Part shown: positions 27,468 to 34,922 of the stretch, piece after piece | Position numbering within the stretch: position 1 is the stretch's first letter | Layout: every line of letters begins with the position of its first letter | Assembly (NCBI RefSeq): GCF_035917455.1 | Contig: NZ_CP109078.1 | Span: 4,340,001-4,404,000, forward strand | Direction of reading: 5' to 3' | DNA length: 64,000 nt | From: Micromonospora sp. NBC_01796 | GTDB lineage: Bacteria; Actinomycetota; Actinomycetes; Mycobacteriales; Micromonosporaceae | Program-made: the position numbers and the translations under genes | Notes under the pieces: generated by a model | What the model saw: the letters and a program-made list of their open reading frames with translations, nothing else | Database searches by the model: none | What the model was told of the DNA's origin: nothing

Positions 27468-28517
27468 TCAGGGTAGCGAGGCGGGCAGCCCGAAGGGCGC
27501 GAACTCCTCGGGACTGAGGAACGAGGTGATCTCGGCGATCTGTTCGCCGCGCAGCGTCAGCACGTTGATCCCCCAGGCCAGGTGCGTGGCGGTCGCGCTC
27601 TCGCCGACGTAGAACCCCACCGCGGGCTGCCCGTTCGCGCTGGTCGTCAGGTACCGCCAACTCGGGCACCGGGTCAGCGGGACCTCCACGGCGAAGTCCA
27701 TCACCGCGTCGACGCCGTGGTACCAGTGCTCCAGCGGCGGCATCGACCAGGTGACGTCCTTGGTCAACAGGGCGACCAGGGCATCGGCGTCGCCGCGTTC
27801 CATCGCGGTGCAGAAAGCGCCGACGATCTCCCGCAGGCGTCCGTCGTCGATCTCCCGCAGGGTCTGCTGCTGGCTCGGACCGGGAACCTTCTCGGCGACG
27901 ATCCGGCGGGCCCGTTGCAGGGCGCTGTTCACCGAGGCGATGGTGGTGTCCATCATGGCGGCGATCTCGGCGGCGGAGAAGCCGAGCACCTCGAAGAGCA
28001 GGAGTGCCGCCCGCTGGTTGCCGGGCAGGTGTTGCAGGGCGGCGACGAAGGCGAGTTCGACGGCCTCGCGCTGCTCGTAGCGTGCGTCCGGGGCGGCCGG
28101 GCCGGTGCCCAGGCCCGCGTCCGGGTACGGGCCGAGCCAGGCTATCTCGGTCAGCGGCCGAGCCAGTACCGCATGGTCGCTGGACGGCCCGAGGTCGACG
28201 GGCATCGCTCGCCTGCCACGGGTCTCGACCACGTCCAGGCACGTACGGGTGGCCACGGTGTAGAGCCAGGAGCGCAGCGAGCTGCGGCCCTCGAACCGGT
28301 CGAGCCCCCGCCACGCCCGCAGCAGGGCGTCCTGGAGGGCGTCGTCGGCGTCGTGGGTCGACCCGAGCATCCGGTAGCAGTGGGCGTGCAGTTCCCGGCG
28401 CAACGGCTGCACCAGGCGGGTGAACGCGGCGTCGTCCCCGCCGCGCGCCCGGTCCAGGTCGTGGTCGGAGGCATCCTGCACGCCCGGGTCCGGGATCGAC
28501 CGAGAAATGTCGTTCAC
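27468..28517 (-). CDS. ECF-type RNA polymerase sigma factor with SnoaL-like C-terminal domain (SigG/SigJ group)
   Basis: A protein of about 349 residues. Sigma region 2 (LVQPLRRELHAHCYRMLGS, DADDALQDALLRAWRGLDRF) and region 4 (LQHLPGNQRAALLLFEVLGF, SAAEIAAMMDTTIASVNSAL) are followed by a SnoaL/NTF2-like domain (about 220-340) as in ECF41/SigG-like factors, where the tail regulates activity without a separate anti-sigma factor. GTG 28517 lies at the natural start; the ATG at 28592 would put it on top of the divergent VOC gene. The neighbouring VOC and DinB genes, in a divergent unit 73 bp away, are the likely targets. Confidence 0.9.
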   Translation of the reverse strand: MNDISRSIPDPGVQDASDHDLDRARGGDDAAFTRLVQPLRRELHAHCYRMLGSTHDADDALQDALLRAWRGLDRFEGRSSLRSWLYTVATRTCLDVVETRGRRAMPVDLGPSSDHAVLARPLTEIAWLGPYPDAGLGTGPAAPDARYEQREAVELAFVAALQHLPGNQRAALLLFEVLGFSAAEIAAMMDTTIASVNSALQRARRIVAEKVPGPSQQQTLREIDDGRLREIVGAFCTAMERGDADALVALLTKDVTWSMPPLEHWYHGVDAVMDFAVEVPLTRCPSWRYLTTSANGQPAVGFYVGESATATHLAWGINVLTLRGEQIAEITSFLSPEEFAPFGLPASLP

Positions 28518-28590
28518 AACCGATGATTCTGCCCCACCACGGCGGTCTTCCTTATCGACCGAGCAGTAACAGGCACAACATAAGGACATC

Positions 28591-28953
28591 ATGTCTCAGA
28601 ACGGACAGAACCTGTCGCCCGTGTGGTTCGACATCTCCACCCCCGACGGCCCGCGAGCGCGCCGTTTCTACCAGGACATGTTCGGCTGGCCGGTGAACGT
28701 CCTGGACGAGACCTACGCCCTGGTGGGCGGGGAGGGTGGCCCACCGGCGGGCGGGATCGGCCAGGCCGGCCCCGACAGCCCGTACACCGGGATCGTGGTC
28801 TACTTCCGGGTCGAGGATGTCGACGCCGCGCTCGCGCGGGCCGAGAAACTCGGCGGCACCAGGACCCTGGAACCGGTCAGCGTGCCGGGGCAGGGGCGGA
28901 TGGCCGTGTTCAGCGACCTCGACGGCAACCCCGTCGGACTGCTGGGGCCGTGA
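28591..28953 (+). CDS. VOC family protein
   Basis: A 120-residue VOC-fold protein: SPVWFDISTPDGPRARRFYQDMFGW at the start and VEDVDAALARAEKLGG in the second module, ending FSDLDGNPVGLLGP. This subclass usually lacks full metal ligands. It overlaps the next gene by 4 bp (GTGA) and is divergent from the sigma factor, so it may be part of that factor's regulon. Function unknown. Confidence 0.85.
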   Translation: MSQNGQNLSPVWFDISTPDGPRARRFYQDMFGWPVNVLDETYALVGGEGGPPAGGIGQAGPDSPYTGIVVYFRVEDVDAALARAEKLGGTRTLEPVSVPGQGRMAVFSDLDGNPVGLLGP

Positions 28954-29576
28954 CGATGACCACGGACGCCAAAGAGGATCTTCACCGCTATCTGCGGGAG
29001 GCTCGCGAGGACCTGGTCTGGAAGGTGGAAGGGCTTTCCGAACACGACCTCCGCCGGCCGCTGACGCCGACCGGGACCAACCTGTTGGGGCTGGTCAAAC
29101 ACCTGACCACGGTCGAGCTGCTGTACTTCGGATTCGCGTTCGGCCGGAACTTCGCCGAGTTTGTGCCCTGGTACCGGCCGGACCTGGGACCCGACGGGCT
29201 TCCCCCCAACACGGACATGTGGGCCACCGCCGACGAGTCCCGCGAGTACGTCGTGGAGCTGTACCAGCGGGTCTGGAAGCACTCGGACGCGACGATCGAG
29301 GAACTGGCGTTGGACGCGACCGGGCACGTGTTGTGGTGGCCCGAGCCGGAGAGCCGGGCGACGCTGCACCGGGTCCTGGCCCACGTGATCGCAGAGGTGC
29401 ACCGGCACGTCGGACACGCCGACATCGTCCGCGAGTTGGTCGACGGCGCGGTCGGACTGCGGCGGGACGACGGTTTCCTGCCACCGGTCGACGAGGCGTG
29501 GTGGGAGGACTACCGGAACCGGCTGACGCTGGTGGCGGAACAGGCGCGGGTGGCGGAGCAGGCCGACCGGAACTGA
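28950..29576 (+). CDS. DinB family protein (DUF664 type)
   Basis: A 208-residue DinB-like four-helix protein, paralogous in fold to the one at 5635. Key histidines occur in LLGLVKHLTTVELLYFGFAF and in the C-terminal HVIAEVHRHVGHADIVRELVDG. GTG 28950 overlaps the VOC stop by 4 bp; ATG 28956 is an alternative. The VOC-DinB pair divergent from an ECF sigma factor is a common actinobacterial stress-type arrangement. Substrate unknown. Confidence 0.88.
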   Translation: MTMTTDAKEDLHRYLREAREDLVWKVEGLSEHDLRRPLTPTGTNLLGLVKHLTTVELLYFGFAFGRNFAEFVPWYRPDLGPDGLPPNTDMWATADESREYVVELYQRVWKHSDATIEELALDATGHVLWWPEPESRATLHRVLAHVIAEVHRHVGHADIVRELVDGAVGLRRDDGFLPPVDEAWWEDYRNRLTLVAEQARVAEQADRN

Positions 29577-29718
29577 GCCTTACCGGTGGGTGCGCGGTCG
29601 ATTCGGGGAGGCCGGTGTCGCGGGCCCCGGCCCGGACCATGGCAGTGATCGGGGGTGGTCCGGGCGGGTTCGGTACACCCGGTCTCCCGGGTCGGCCGAC
29701 CGGCGCCCGGCCGGATGG

Positions 29719-29829
29719 TCAGCCGGCGAGTCGGGCGGCGTCCAGGTCGATCCGTACCTCGACCGTGGTCGGGTGGTCCGTGCCGAGGATCCGCTCGCAC
29801 CGGGCAAGGGTGCGCTCGTAGCGGGCCAC
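29719..29829 (-). pseudogene. TPR repeat remnant of an NB-ARC/TPR-type protein
   Basis: An open stretch of 36 codons reading RYERTLARCERILGTDHP followed by TTVEVRIDLDAARLAG and a stop. YExTLxxxERxLGxDHPxT is the signature of the tetratricopeptide repeats of large actinobacterial NB-ARC/TPR proteins. It is in the same frame as the RHIM-like gene and begins two codons after that gene's TGA (29833-29835), with only Pro before the GTG. I read it as the leftover 3' end of a once longer gene, or as a small separate ORF without an obvious ribosome-binding site. Confidence 0.6.
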
Positions 29830-29832
29830 CGG

Positions 29833-30249
29833 TCACGCCGGGGCCGCGCCGAAGGTGTTGGTCTGGGTGTTGCCGTCGCCGACCTGGACACCCTGTGAAC
29901 CGGTGACGGTGACGGCGTACCTGGCGGTGCCGGGAACCCCGGCGTCGGCGAGCAGCCGGCCGATCTCGGCCGCCAGCTCCGGGTCGCCGGCCAGCACCTT
30001 CTCCACCTGCGCCCGTACGGCCGCCTGGAGGTCCTCGTCGTCCGGGTGCTCACCGAGGTCGGTGACGGCCGCCTCGATCGCCGGTCGGGACTCCTCCCGC
30101 CCGAGCAGCCGGGCGAGCAGGCGGCGGCCCACCTCGACGGTGGAGTTCGTGGCCTCGTCCTGGAGCCGCTGGAGCACCGCGCCCCCGTACGCCACTGCCA
30201 CCGCGCCCAGGTACGGAAACGCCTGGCTCACCAACACGCCGATATCCAC
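29833..30249 (-). CDS. Small protein with C-terminal RHIM-like amyloid signalling motif
   Basis: A 138-residue protein. Residues 1-45 contain a hydrophobic helix (VSQAFPYLGAVAVAYGGAVL) and amphipathic segment; 50-105 is a helical, acidic region; residues 120-133 are GVQVGDGNTQTNTF, the bacterial RHIM-like motif (the pattern x-Q-V/I-G-x-G-N-x-Q known in prion-like signalling of NLR systems, called BASS3 in the set I remember). Proteins with this tail nucleate amyloid between a sensor and an effector. GTG 30249 has GGAGGAG upstream. A TPR remnant follows in frame after the stop. The role in immunity or programmed death is inferred from the motif alone. Confidence 0.75.
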   Translation of the reverse strand: MDIGVLVSQAFPYLGAVAVAYGGAVLQRLQDEATNSTVEVGRRLLARLLGREESRPAIEAAVTDLGEHPDDEDLQAAVRAQVEKVLAGDPELAAEIGRLLADAGVPGTARYAVTVTGSQGVQVGDGNTQTNTFGAAPA

Positions 30250-30280
30250 TGTGGGTCACTCCTCCGGTAGCCGGCCGTGG

Positions 30281-31585
30281 TTAACGGTGTACCACGTCCG
30301 CCACACCCCTGTCGGTCCCGACTGCCGGGTCGGCGGGGGACGGGGCCGGGGTCGGGGTGTCGTAGCGGCGGGTCAGCGCCCAGCCGCCGACGAGCAACGT
30401 GCCGAGCGCGGACACGCCGAGCGGGATCCGGTAGTCGAGCAGGGCCAGCAGCCCGGCCCCGGTCAGCAGGGTGATCGAGGTCGGGGCGAAGACGAGGGAG
30501 TTGGCGGTGGCGGCGACCCGGCCGAGCAGGGCGTGCGGGGTCTGCCGCTGGACCGCGGTCATCGCCGCGATCACCGTCCACGGCAGACCGGCACCCATCA
30601 GTACGGCGCTGACCAGCACCGCCGGGGTCCACGGCAGGCAGCGCAGGGCCGTACCGGCGGTGAGCAGCAGGGCGCCCCAGCCGGCGAGCGGCAGTTCGCC
30701 GTACCGGGTGAGGAGGCGGCCGGCGAGCAGACCGCCAGCGATCGACCCGGCGCCCTGCACCGAGGCGAGCACTCCGAGGAAGGCGACCGGTCGGTGCAGG
30801 CCGTCGTCGACCACCGCGTACTGCACGGCGGTGCCGAGGCCGGCCATCAGCATGCTGACCGTGGCGACCAGTACCACCGCGCGCAGTGGTCGACGCGACC
30901 GGAGGAAGCCGAATCCGGTCCGGAAGCCGCCCTGCCGGTCGTGTCCGGCGGCCGATTGCTCGTGTCCGGCGGCTGGATGGTGATGCCCGGCCGCGGAGGG
31001 GGATCCTCCTGGCGGGGCGGGCGCGAGGGTGGTGCGGACGGCGGCGTAGAGGCCGGCGGCGACGGCCAGCAGGGTCGCGGTCAGCACCGCGACCGCCGGG
31101 CCGCCGAACCGGGTGAACAGGGCGGCGCCGACCAGCGGGGCGATCAGTTTGGTGCCCTCCTGGGCGGTCATCCGCAGCCCGTTGACCTCGCCGAGCTGTT
31201 CGTCGGGCAGGGCGGCCGGCAGGACCGCCGCCTCACCCGCGTCCAGCAGGACGTAGCTGACGCCGTAGCCGAGCATCACCGTGTAGAGCAGCCAGAGCTG
31301 GTCGGGGGAGCGGACCGCGAGCAGCAGCAGGAGCAACCCGGCCAGGGTCAGGCTGGTCCAGATCAGCAGGGGTCGGCGGGGCAACCGGTCGACCAGGGCA
31401 CCGAGCACCGGCCCGGCCAGGCTCGGCGCGAACACGCACGCACCGGCGACGGCGGCCAGGCTGGCCGAGCCGGTCAGGTCCATCGCCCACAGCCCGGCGG
31501 CGAGCGACATCGCCGTACCGGCGAAACCGGCGACCAGGGAGACGCCGACAAACAGGAACGTGTTGCGGTCCCGGAGCACTCCCAC
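30281..31585 (-). CDS. MFS transporter
   Basis: A 434-residue major facilitator with about 12 TM segments. It resembles the MFS_3/enterobactin-exporter-like group: FVGVSLVAGFAGTAMSLAAGLWAMDLTG, and LGALVDRLPRRPLLIWT as motif A. A His-rich cytoplasmic loop between TM6 and TM7 reads AAGHHHPAAGHEQSAAGHDR, which may bind metal. GTG 31585 follows GGGGGT. An inverted repeat just upstream (31600) is likely an operator. Substrate unknown. Confidence 0.9.
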   Translation of the reverse strand: MGVLRDRNTFLFVGVSLVAGFAGTAMSLAAGLWAMDLTGSASLAAVAGACVFAPSLAGPVLGALVDRLPRRPLLIWTSLTLAGLLLLLLAVRSPDQLWLLYTVMLGYGVSYVLLDAGEAAVLPAALPDEQLGEVNGLRMTAQEGTKLIAPLVGAALFTRFGGPAVAVLTATLLAVAAGLYAAVRTTLAPAPPGGSPSAAGHHHPAAGHEQSAAGHDRQGGFRTGFGFLRSRRPLRAVVLVATVSMLMAGLGTAVQYAVVDDGLHRPVAFLGVLASVQGAGSIAGGLLAGRLLTRYGELPLAGWGALLLTAGTALRCLPWTPAVLVSAVLMGAGLPWTVIAAMTAVQRQTPHALLGRVAATANSLVFAPTSITLLTGAGLLALLDYRIPLGVSALGTLLVGGWALTRRYDTPTPAPSPADPAVGTDRGVADVVHR

Positions 31586-31599
31586 CGTGATACCCCCAG

Positions 31600-31612
31600 A
31601 CTTGAGTCAAGT
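31600..31612. promoter_or_regulatory. Inverted repeat upstream of MFS gene
   Basis: ACTTGAGTCAAGT, a 13-bp perfect palindrome around a central G, 15 bp upstream of the MFS start codon, with a further TTGAGC half-site just beyond on the minus strand. TTGACT within it could be a -35 box, so a repressor bound there would block the promoter. The regulator is not adjacent in an obvious way. Confidence 0.5.
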
Positions 31613-31645
31613 GGGCTCAATCCTGGATGGGGTGCGGTCGGGGTG

Positions 31646-32302
31646 TCAAGACGGGTTGTCTCGCCCCGCCTCGGTCGGCGGCAGCGGTCGGGCGGCGTCG
31701 GCGGCCCGACGCAGCCGGTCGAGAGTCAGCCGCAGCGGTTCCGGCAGTGGAGGGGACGGCGGGACCGCAGGGGCGGCGGCCATCGCGTCGAGATCGGCAA
31801 TCGCCTCGGTGACCAGCGCATACAGCGCGCCTGGGGCAGCCGTACGGGCCACCTCGATGCTGGTACGGGCCAACGCCGCGCGCGGGTGCCGGGCATCCCA
31901 GTCGGGATCGGCGTCGACCTGCCGGTACGCGTTGACAGCGGCCGTACGGAGGCGACGGATGACCACCCCGTACGTGTTGTCAACAGTACGTTGACGTTGC
32001 AGTGCGCCCCGTACCTGGACCGGGTCACGCCCGGCCTCGCCCCGCAGCCGCAACCAGCGCTGCTCGGCCGCCTGTCGCGAGGCCAGGCCCAGCGCGGCGG
32101 CGATCCGGGCCCAACTCGTCCTTCGCTCCCGCGCCGACTCGATCAGCTCGCGTTCGATCCGATCCAGATCCCCGCGTACGCCGTCCAGCAGCGCCAGCGC
32201 CTCCAGCACCTGTTCCGGGCTCGGGTCCGTGGCGGCGGCGGTGGTCGCCAGGATCCGGTGGTCGCGCAGCGACCGGCTGGGCCGCTCACCGGGATGTCCC
32301 AT
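31646..32302 (-). CDS. HSP18-type transcriptional regulator homologue
   Basis: A 218-residue protein like those called HSP18 transcriptional regulator in actinomycetes. An N-terminal segment (SPEQVLEALALLDGVRGDLDR) leads into a helix-turn-helix (RTSWARIAAALGLASRQAAEQRW) at about 58-85; a helical C-terminal domain follows. The start ATG 32302 (MGHPGERPSRSL) fits the family; an upstream start would add 12 residues. The name comes from memory of family annotation and says little about its targets; no small heat-shock gene is seen here. Confidence 0.72.
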   Translation of the reverse strand: MGHPGERPSRSLRDHRILATTAAATDPSPEQVLEALALLDGVRGDLDRIERELIESARERRTSWARIAAALGLASRQAAEQRWLRLRGEAGRDPVQVRGALQRQRTVDNTYGVVIRRLRTAAVNAYRQVDADPDWDARHPRAALARTSIEVARTAAPGALYALVTEAIADLDAMAAAPAVPPSPPLPEPLRLTLDRLRRAADAARPLPPTEAGRDNPS

Positions 32303-32682
32303 GCCCGAGATGCTCCGGCCGGCTGCCCCGAATGTCAACGGATCGTTGTCACTGGTGCCGGGGTTGACAGGCCGTCAGCCGGCTGCCTAGCCTTCGCCCA
32401 CCAGCCGTACCCATGGGTCCTGACCTGCGTCGCCGCCCGCCGGTGGCGAAACCGGTGGGTCCTGACCTGCGCCGACAGTCGGCGGGGTGAACCGGTGGCG
32501 GTGAAACCGTCTCGTCTCCGGTGAAACTGTGGAGGTTTCCGTAATCCGTCGGGCCCGCACCGGTCTCCTGACACGGAGAGGTCGGACGTAGTCCGGCCCG
32601 CCGCGCCCCGTGGCTCGGGCGCATCGCGACAATCGGGCGGGCAACCGCACGCGCGGTCACGATCGAAGGGGAGTGAGACACC
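32303..32682. promoter_or_regulatory. 380-bp regulatory region before the sigma-GH128 gene
   Basis: No gene is seen. It holds two 15-bp copies of GGGTCCTGACCTGCG (32415 and 32457, 42 bp apart) and GGTGAACCGG (32487), GGTGAAACCG (32501) and GGTGAAACTG (32521), the last two exactly 20 bp apart. GTGAAAC followed about 17 bp later by CCGT/CGTC resembles an ECF -35/-10 pair, so autoregulation by the downstream sigma factor is possible. GGGGAG gives the ribosome-binding site of ATG 32683. Confidence 0.45.
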
Positions 32683-34599
32683 ATGTCCGGAGTCGGTCGG
32701 GGCGTACCCGATACCGGAATGGTCATCGCGGCCCAGCGTGGCAACCCGCACGCCCTCGACGACCTGGTGGCGGACTCCCTGCCGCTGGTCTACAACATCG
32801 TCGGCCGCGCGCTGCGCGGTCACGTCGACGTCGACGACGTGGTCCAGGAGACCCTGGTACGGGTCGTGCGGCACCTGTCCGACCTGCGCGACCCGGAGGC
32901 GTTCCGGCCCTGGCTGGTGGCGATCACCATCCGGCAGATCCGCAACTGGGAACAGCACCGCCGGACCGCCCTGATCCGCGACGCCGGGGTCGAGGCGATC
33001 CACGAGGTGCCCGACCCGGCCGCCGACTTCGCCGAGGTGACCATCCTCCGGCTCGGCCTCACCGACCAGCGCCGCGAGGTGGCCGAGGCGACCCGCTGGC
33101 TCGACTCCGACGACCAGGAACTGCTCTCCCTGTGGTGGCTGGAGGAGACCGGCGAACTCGACCGGGCAGACCTCGCCGCCGCGCTCGGGTTGAGCGCCAG
33201 CCACGCCGCCGTACGGATCCACCGGATGAAGGAGCAGATCCAGACCGCCCGTACGGTCGTCCGGGCGCTGCGCGGTCGCCCCGGCTGCAACGACCTGCGC
33301 GTGATGACGGCGGGCTGGAACGGCACCCCCACCCCACTGTGGCGCAAGCGCCTGGCCCGGCACGTACGCGACTGCCCGGTCTGCGGCCGTTACCGCGAGG
33401 ACTTTCTCCCCATCGACCGGCTGCTCGCCGGGTTGCCGCTGCTCCCGCTGCCGGCCAGCTTCGGCGACCAGGCCGCCGCCGCTGCCGCCGCCCACGCGGG
33501 TGCGGCCACCCCGCACGTCGCCGCGACGACCCCCCAGGTCGACGCGGCGAGCGGCGGCACGTCGTGGACACCCGACCCGTCCGCCGTCGACCACTCCGGC
33601 TGGCTGGGCCACCTCTTCGCCGGCGGGGCCGGCAAGGTGATGGTCGCCGCCGCCACGGTGGCCACCCTCGTTGCCGGGGCGCTGGTGGTGACCAAGGTGA
33701 CCGGATCGCCGCCGTCGTCCGCGGCACCACCGGCGGCCGAGGCCAGCGTGGCACGGCCCAGTCCCACCCCGAGCGCGCTCACGCCGACACCGAGCGCGTC
33801 GCCGAAGGCGACTCCGACCGCCAGGCCGAGCAGCAAGGCGCCGGCCGCCGGCCCGGCGGTGTCGTCGGCGAAGAAGGGTGTCGCGGTCTGGGACTTCAAC
33901 GGGGCGAGTCAGGCCCTGGCCAACTCGAAGGCGAGTTGGTATTACACCTGGAACACCGGACATCCGGGAATCACCACCCCGAGCGGGGTGCAGTTCGTGC
34001 CGATGATCCGGGACTCGAAGAGTGTGACGGCTGCCGAGCTTGCCCGCGCGAAGGCCGCCGGCCCGTATCTGCTCGCTTTCAACGAGCCGGACCTGGCGGA
34101 GCAGGCGAACATGACCCCGGAGGCGGCGCTCGACCTGTGGCCGCAGTTGGTCGCGACCGGTGCCACGTTGGGTAGTCCGTCGGTCGCCTGGGGTGCTGCG
34201 GACGCGGGCGGTTGGCTCGACCGGTTCATGTCGGGGGCGAAGTCGCGGGGTCTGCGGGTCGATTTCATCGCCCTGCACTGGTACGGCGGTGACTTCAACA
34301 CCACCAATGCGGTGAACCAGCTCAAGCAGTATCTGACGGCGGTCTACAACCGGTACAAGGTGCCGATCTGGCTGACCGAGTTCGCGCTGATGAACTTCGT
34401 CAACGGTGGTCAGCGTTTTCCGACGCAGGAGCAGCAGGCGGCGTTTGTCACCGCCTCTGCGAAGATGCTCGCCGGGCTGTCGTTCGTGCACCGGTACGCC
34501 TGGTTCGGGCTGCCGGCGACGGACAAGGACCAGTCCGGACTGTTCCGTACGGGCACCGAGGCGACCGCCGTCGGCCGCGCCTTCCAAGCCGCCGGCTGA
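32683..34599 (+). CDS. Transmembrane ECF sigma factor fused to an extracytoplasmic GH128-like glycoside hydrolase
   Basis: A 638-residue protein of unusual make-up. Residues 10-95 are sigma region 2 (HVDVDDVVQETLVRVVRHL), 130-195 region 4 (LDSDDQELLSLWWLEE, SASHAAVRIHRMKEQ), and 227-234 an anti-sigma-like zinc motif His227-x3-Cys231-x2-Cys234 (HVRDCPVC). A single TM (about 318-337) leads to a Ser/Thr/Pro linker (340-395) and a GH128 (Asl1/glucan hydrolase-like) domain at 396-638 with putative acid/base Glu468 (FNEPD) and nucleophile Glu566 (WLTEFAL). The sigma part would be cytoplasmic and the glycosidase outside, so polysaccharide binding or cleavage could trigger sigma release. The GH128 domain is nearly identical to the next gene's. 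Confidence 0.88.
   Translation: MSGVGRGVPDTGMVIAAQRGNPHALDDLVADSLPLVYNIVGRALRGHVDVDDVVQETLVRVVRHLSDLRDPEAFRPWLVAITIRQIRNWEQHRRTALIRDAGVEAIHEVPDPAADFAEVTILRLGLTDQRREVAEATRWLDSDDQELLSLWWLEETGELDRADLAAALGLSASHAAVRIHRMKEQIQTARTVVRALRGRPGCNDLRVMTAGWNGTPTPLWRKRLARHVRDCPVCGRYREDFLPIDRLLAGLPLLPLPASFGDQAAAAAAAHAGAATPHVAATTPQVDAASGGTSWTPDPSAVDHSGWLGHLFAGGAGKVMVAAATVATLVAGALVVTKVTGSPPSSAAPPAAEASVARPSPTPSALTPTPSASPKATPTARPSSKAPAAGPAVSSAKKGVAVWDFNGASQALANSKASWYYTWNTGHPGITTPSGVQFVPMIRDSKSVTAAELARAKAAGPYLLAFNEPDLAEQANMTPEAALDLWPQLVATGATLGSPSVAWGAADAGGWLDRFMSGAKSRGLRVDFIALHWYGGDFNTTNAVNQLKQYLTAVYNRYKVPIWLTEFALMNFVNGGQRFPTQEQQAAFVTASAKMLAGLSFVHRYAWFGLPATDKDQSGLFRTGTEATAVGRAFQAAG
33860..34599 (+). repeat. Duplicated GH128-domain DNA, copy A (inside the sigma fusion gene)
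   Basis: About 740 bp from GTGTCGTCGGCGAAGAAGGG to the stop codon that recurs at 35223-35966 with only scattered, mostly third-position differences. The copy boundary lies in the low-complexity linker, which is also similar. This is a recent intragenic domain duplication or is kept alike by gene conversion. Confidence 0.9.
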
Positions 34600-34922
34600 A
34601 CCGACCCGGCGCAGCCCACAGGGGGCGGCGGTCGGCGTACCGCCGTTTCTTCCCGCGTACGCGCCACGACTCGGGGTGTGTGTCACGGGTGCACTCGTGG
34701 ATGATTGCCGGTGACAATTGTGTAAGCCGGTTATTCGTTGCCGTGTCCGCGCGCCGTCTGCTCGCGTGAGTCGGGCCGGAGCTTCGGATTACGGATTTAA
34801 GACGAAAATAAAAGACCCGGCCCGGGGCTCAGAGTTAAGTGAAAGATAAGGGATCCGAGTCGAGTTCGTCGAGGCTTTCCACGTACTGTTTCCGGCGGAC
34901 AGAGAAAGGTGTGTGCCCCCGT
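34600..34922. promoter_or_regulatory. 323-bp spacer with AT-rich promoter region before the GH128 lipoprotein
   Basis: No gene is seen. The part at 34700-34850 is much richer in A/T than its surroundings (TTGTGTAAGCCGGTTATTCG, ATTACGGATTTAAGACG, GAAAATAAAAGACC), which fits a promoter independent of the sigma fusion gene. GTGACAATTGTGTAAGCC at about 34710 and GTTAAGTGAAAGATAAGG at about 34833 could be sigma-dependent promoter elements. GAAAGG lies 13 bp before ATG 34923. Confidence 0.45.
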
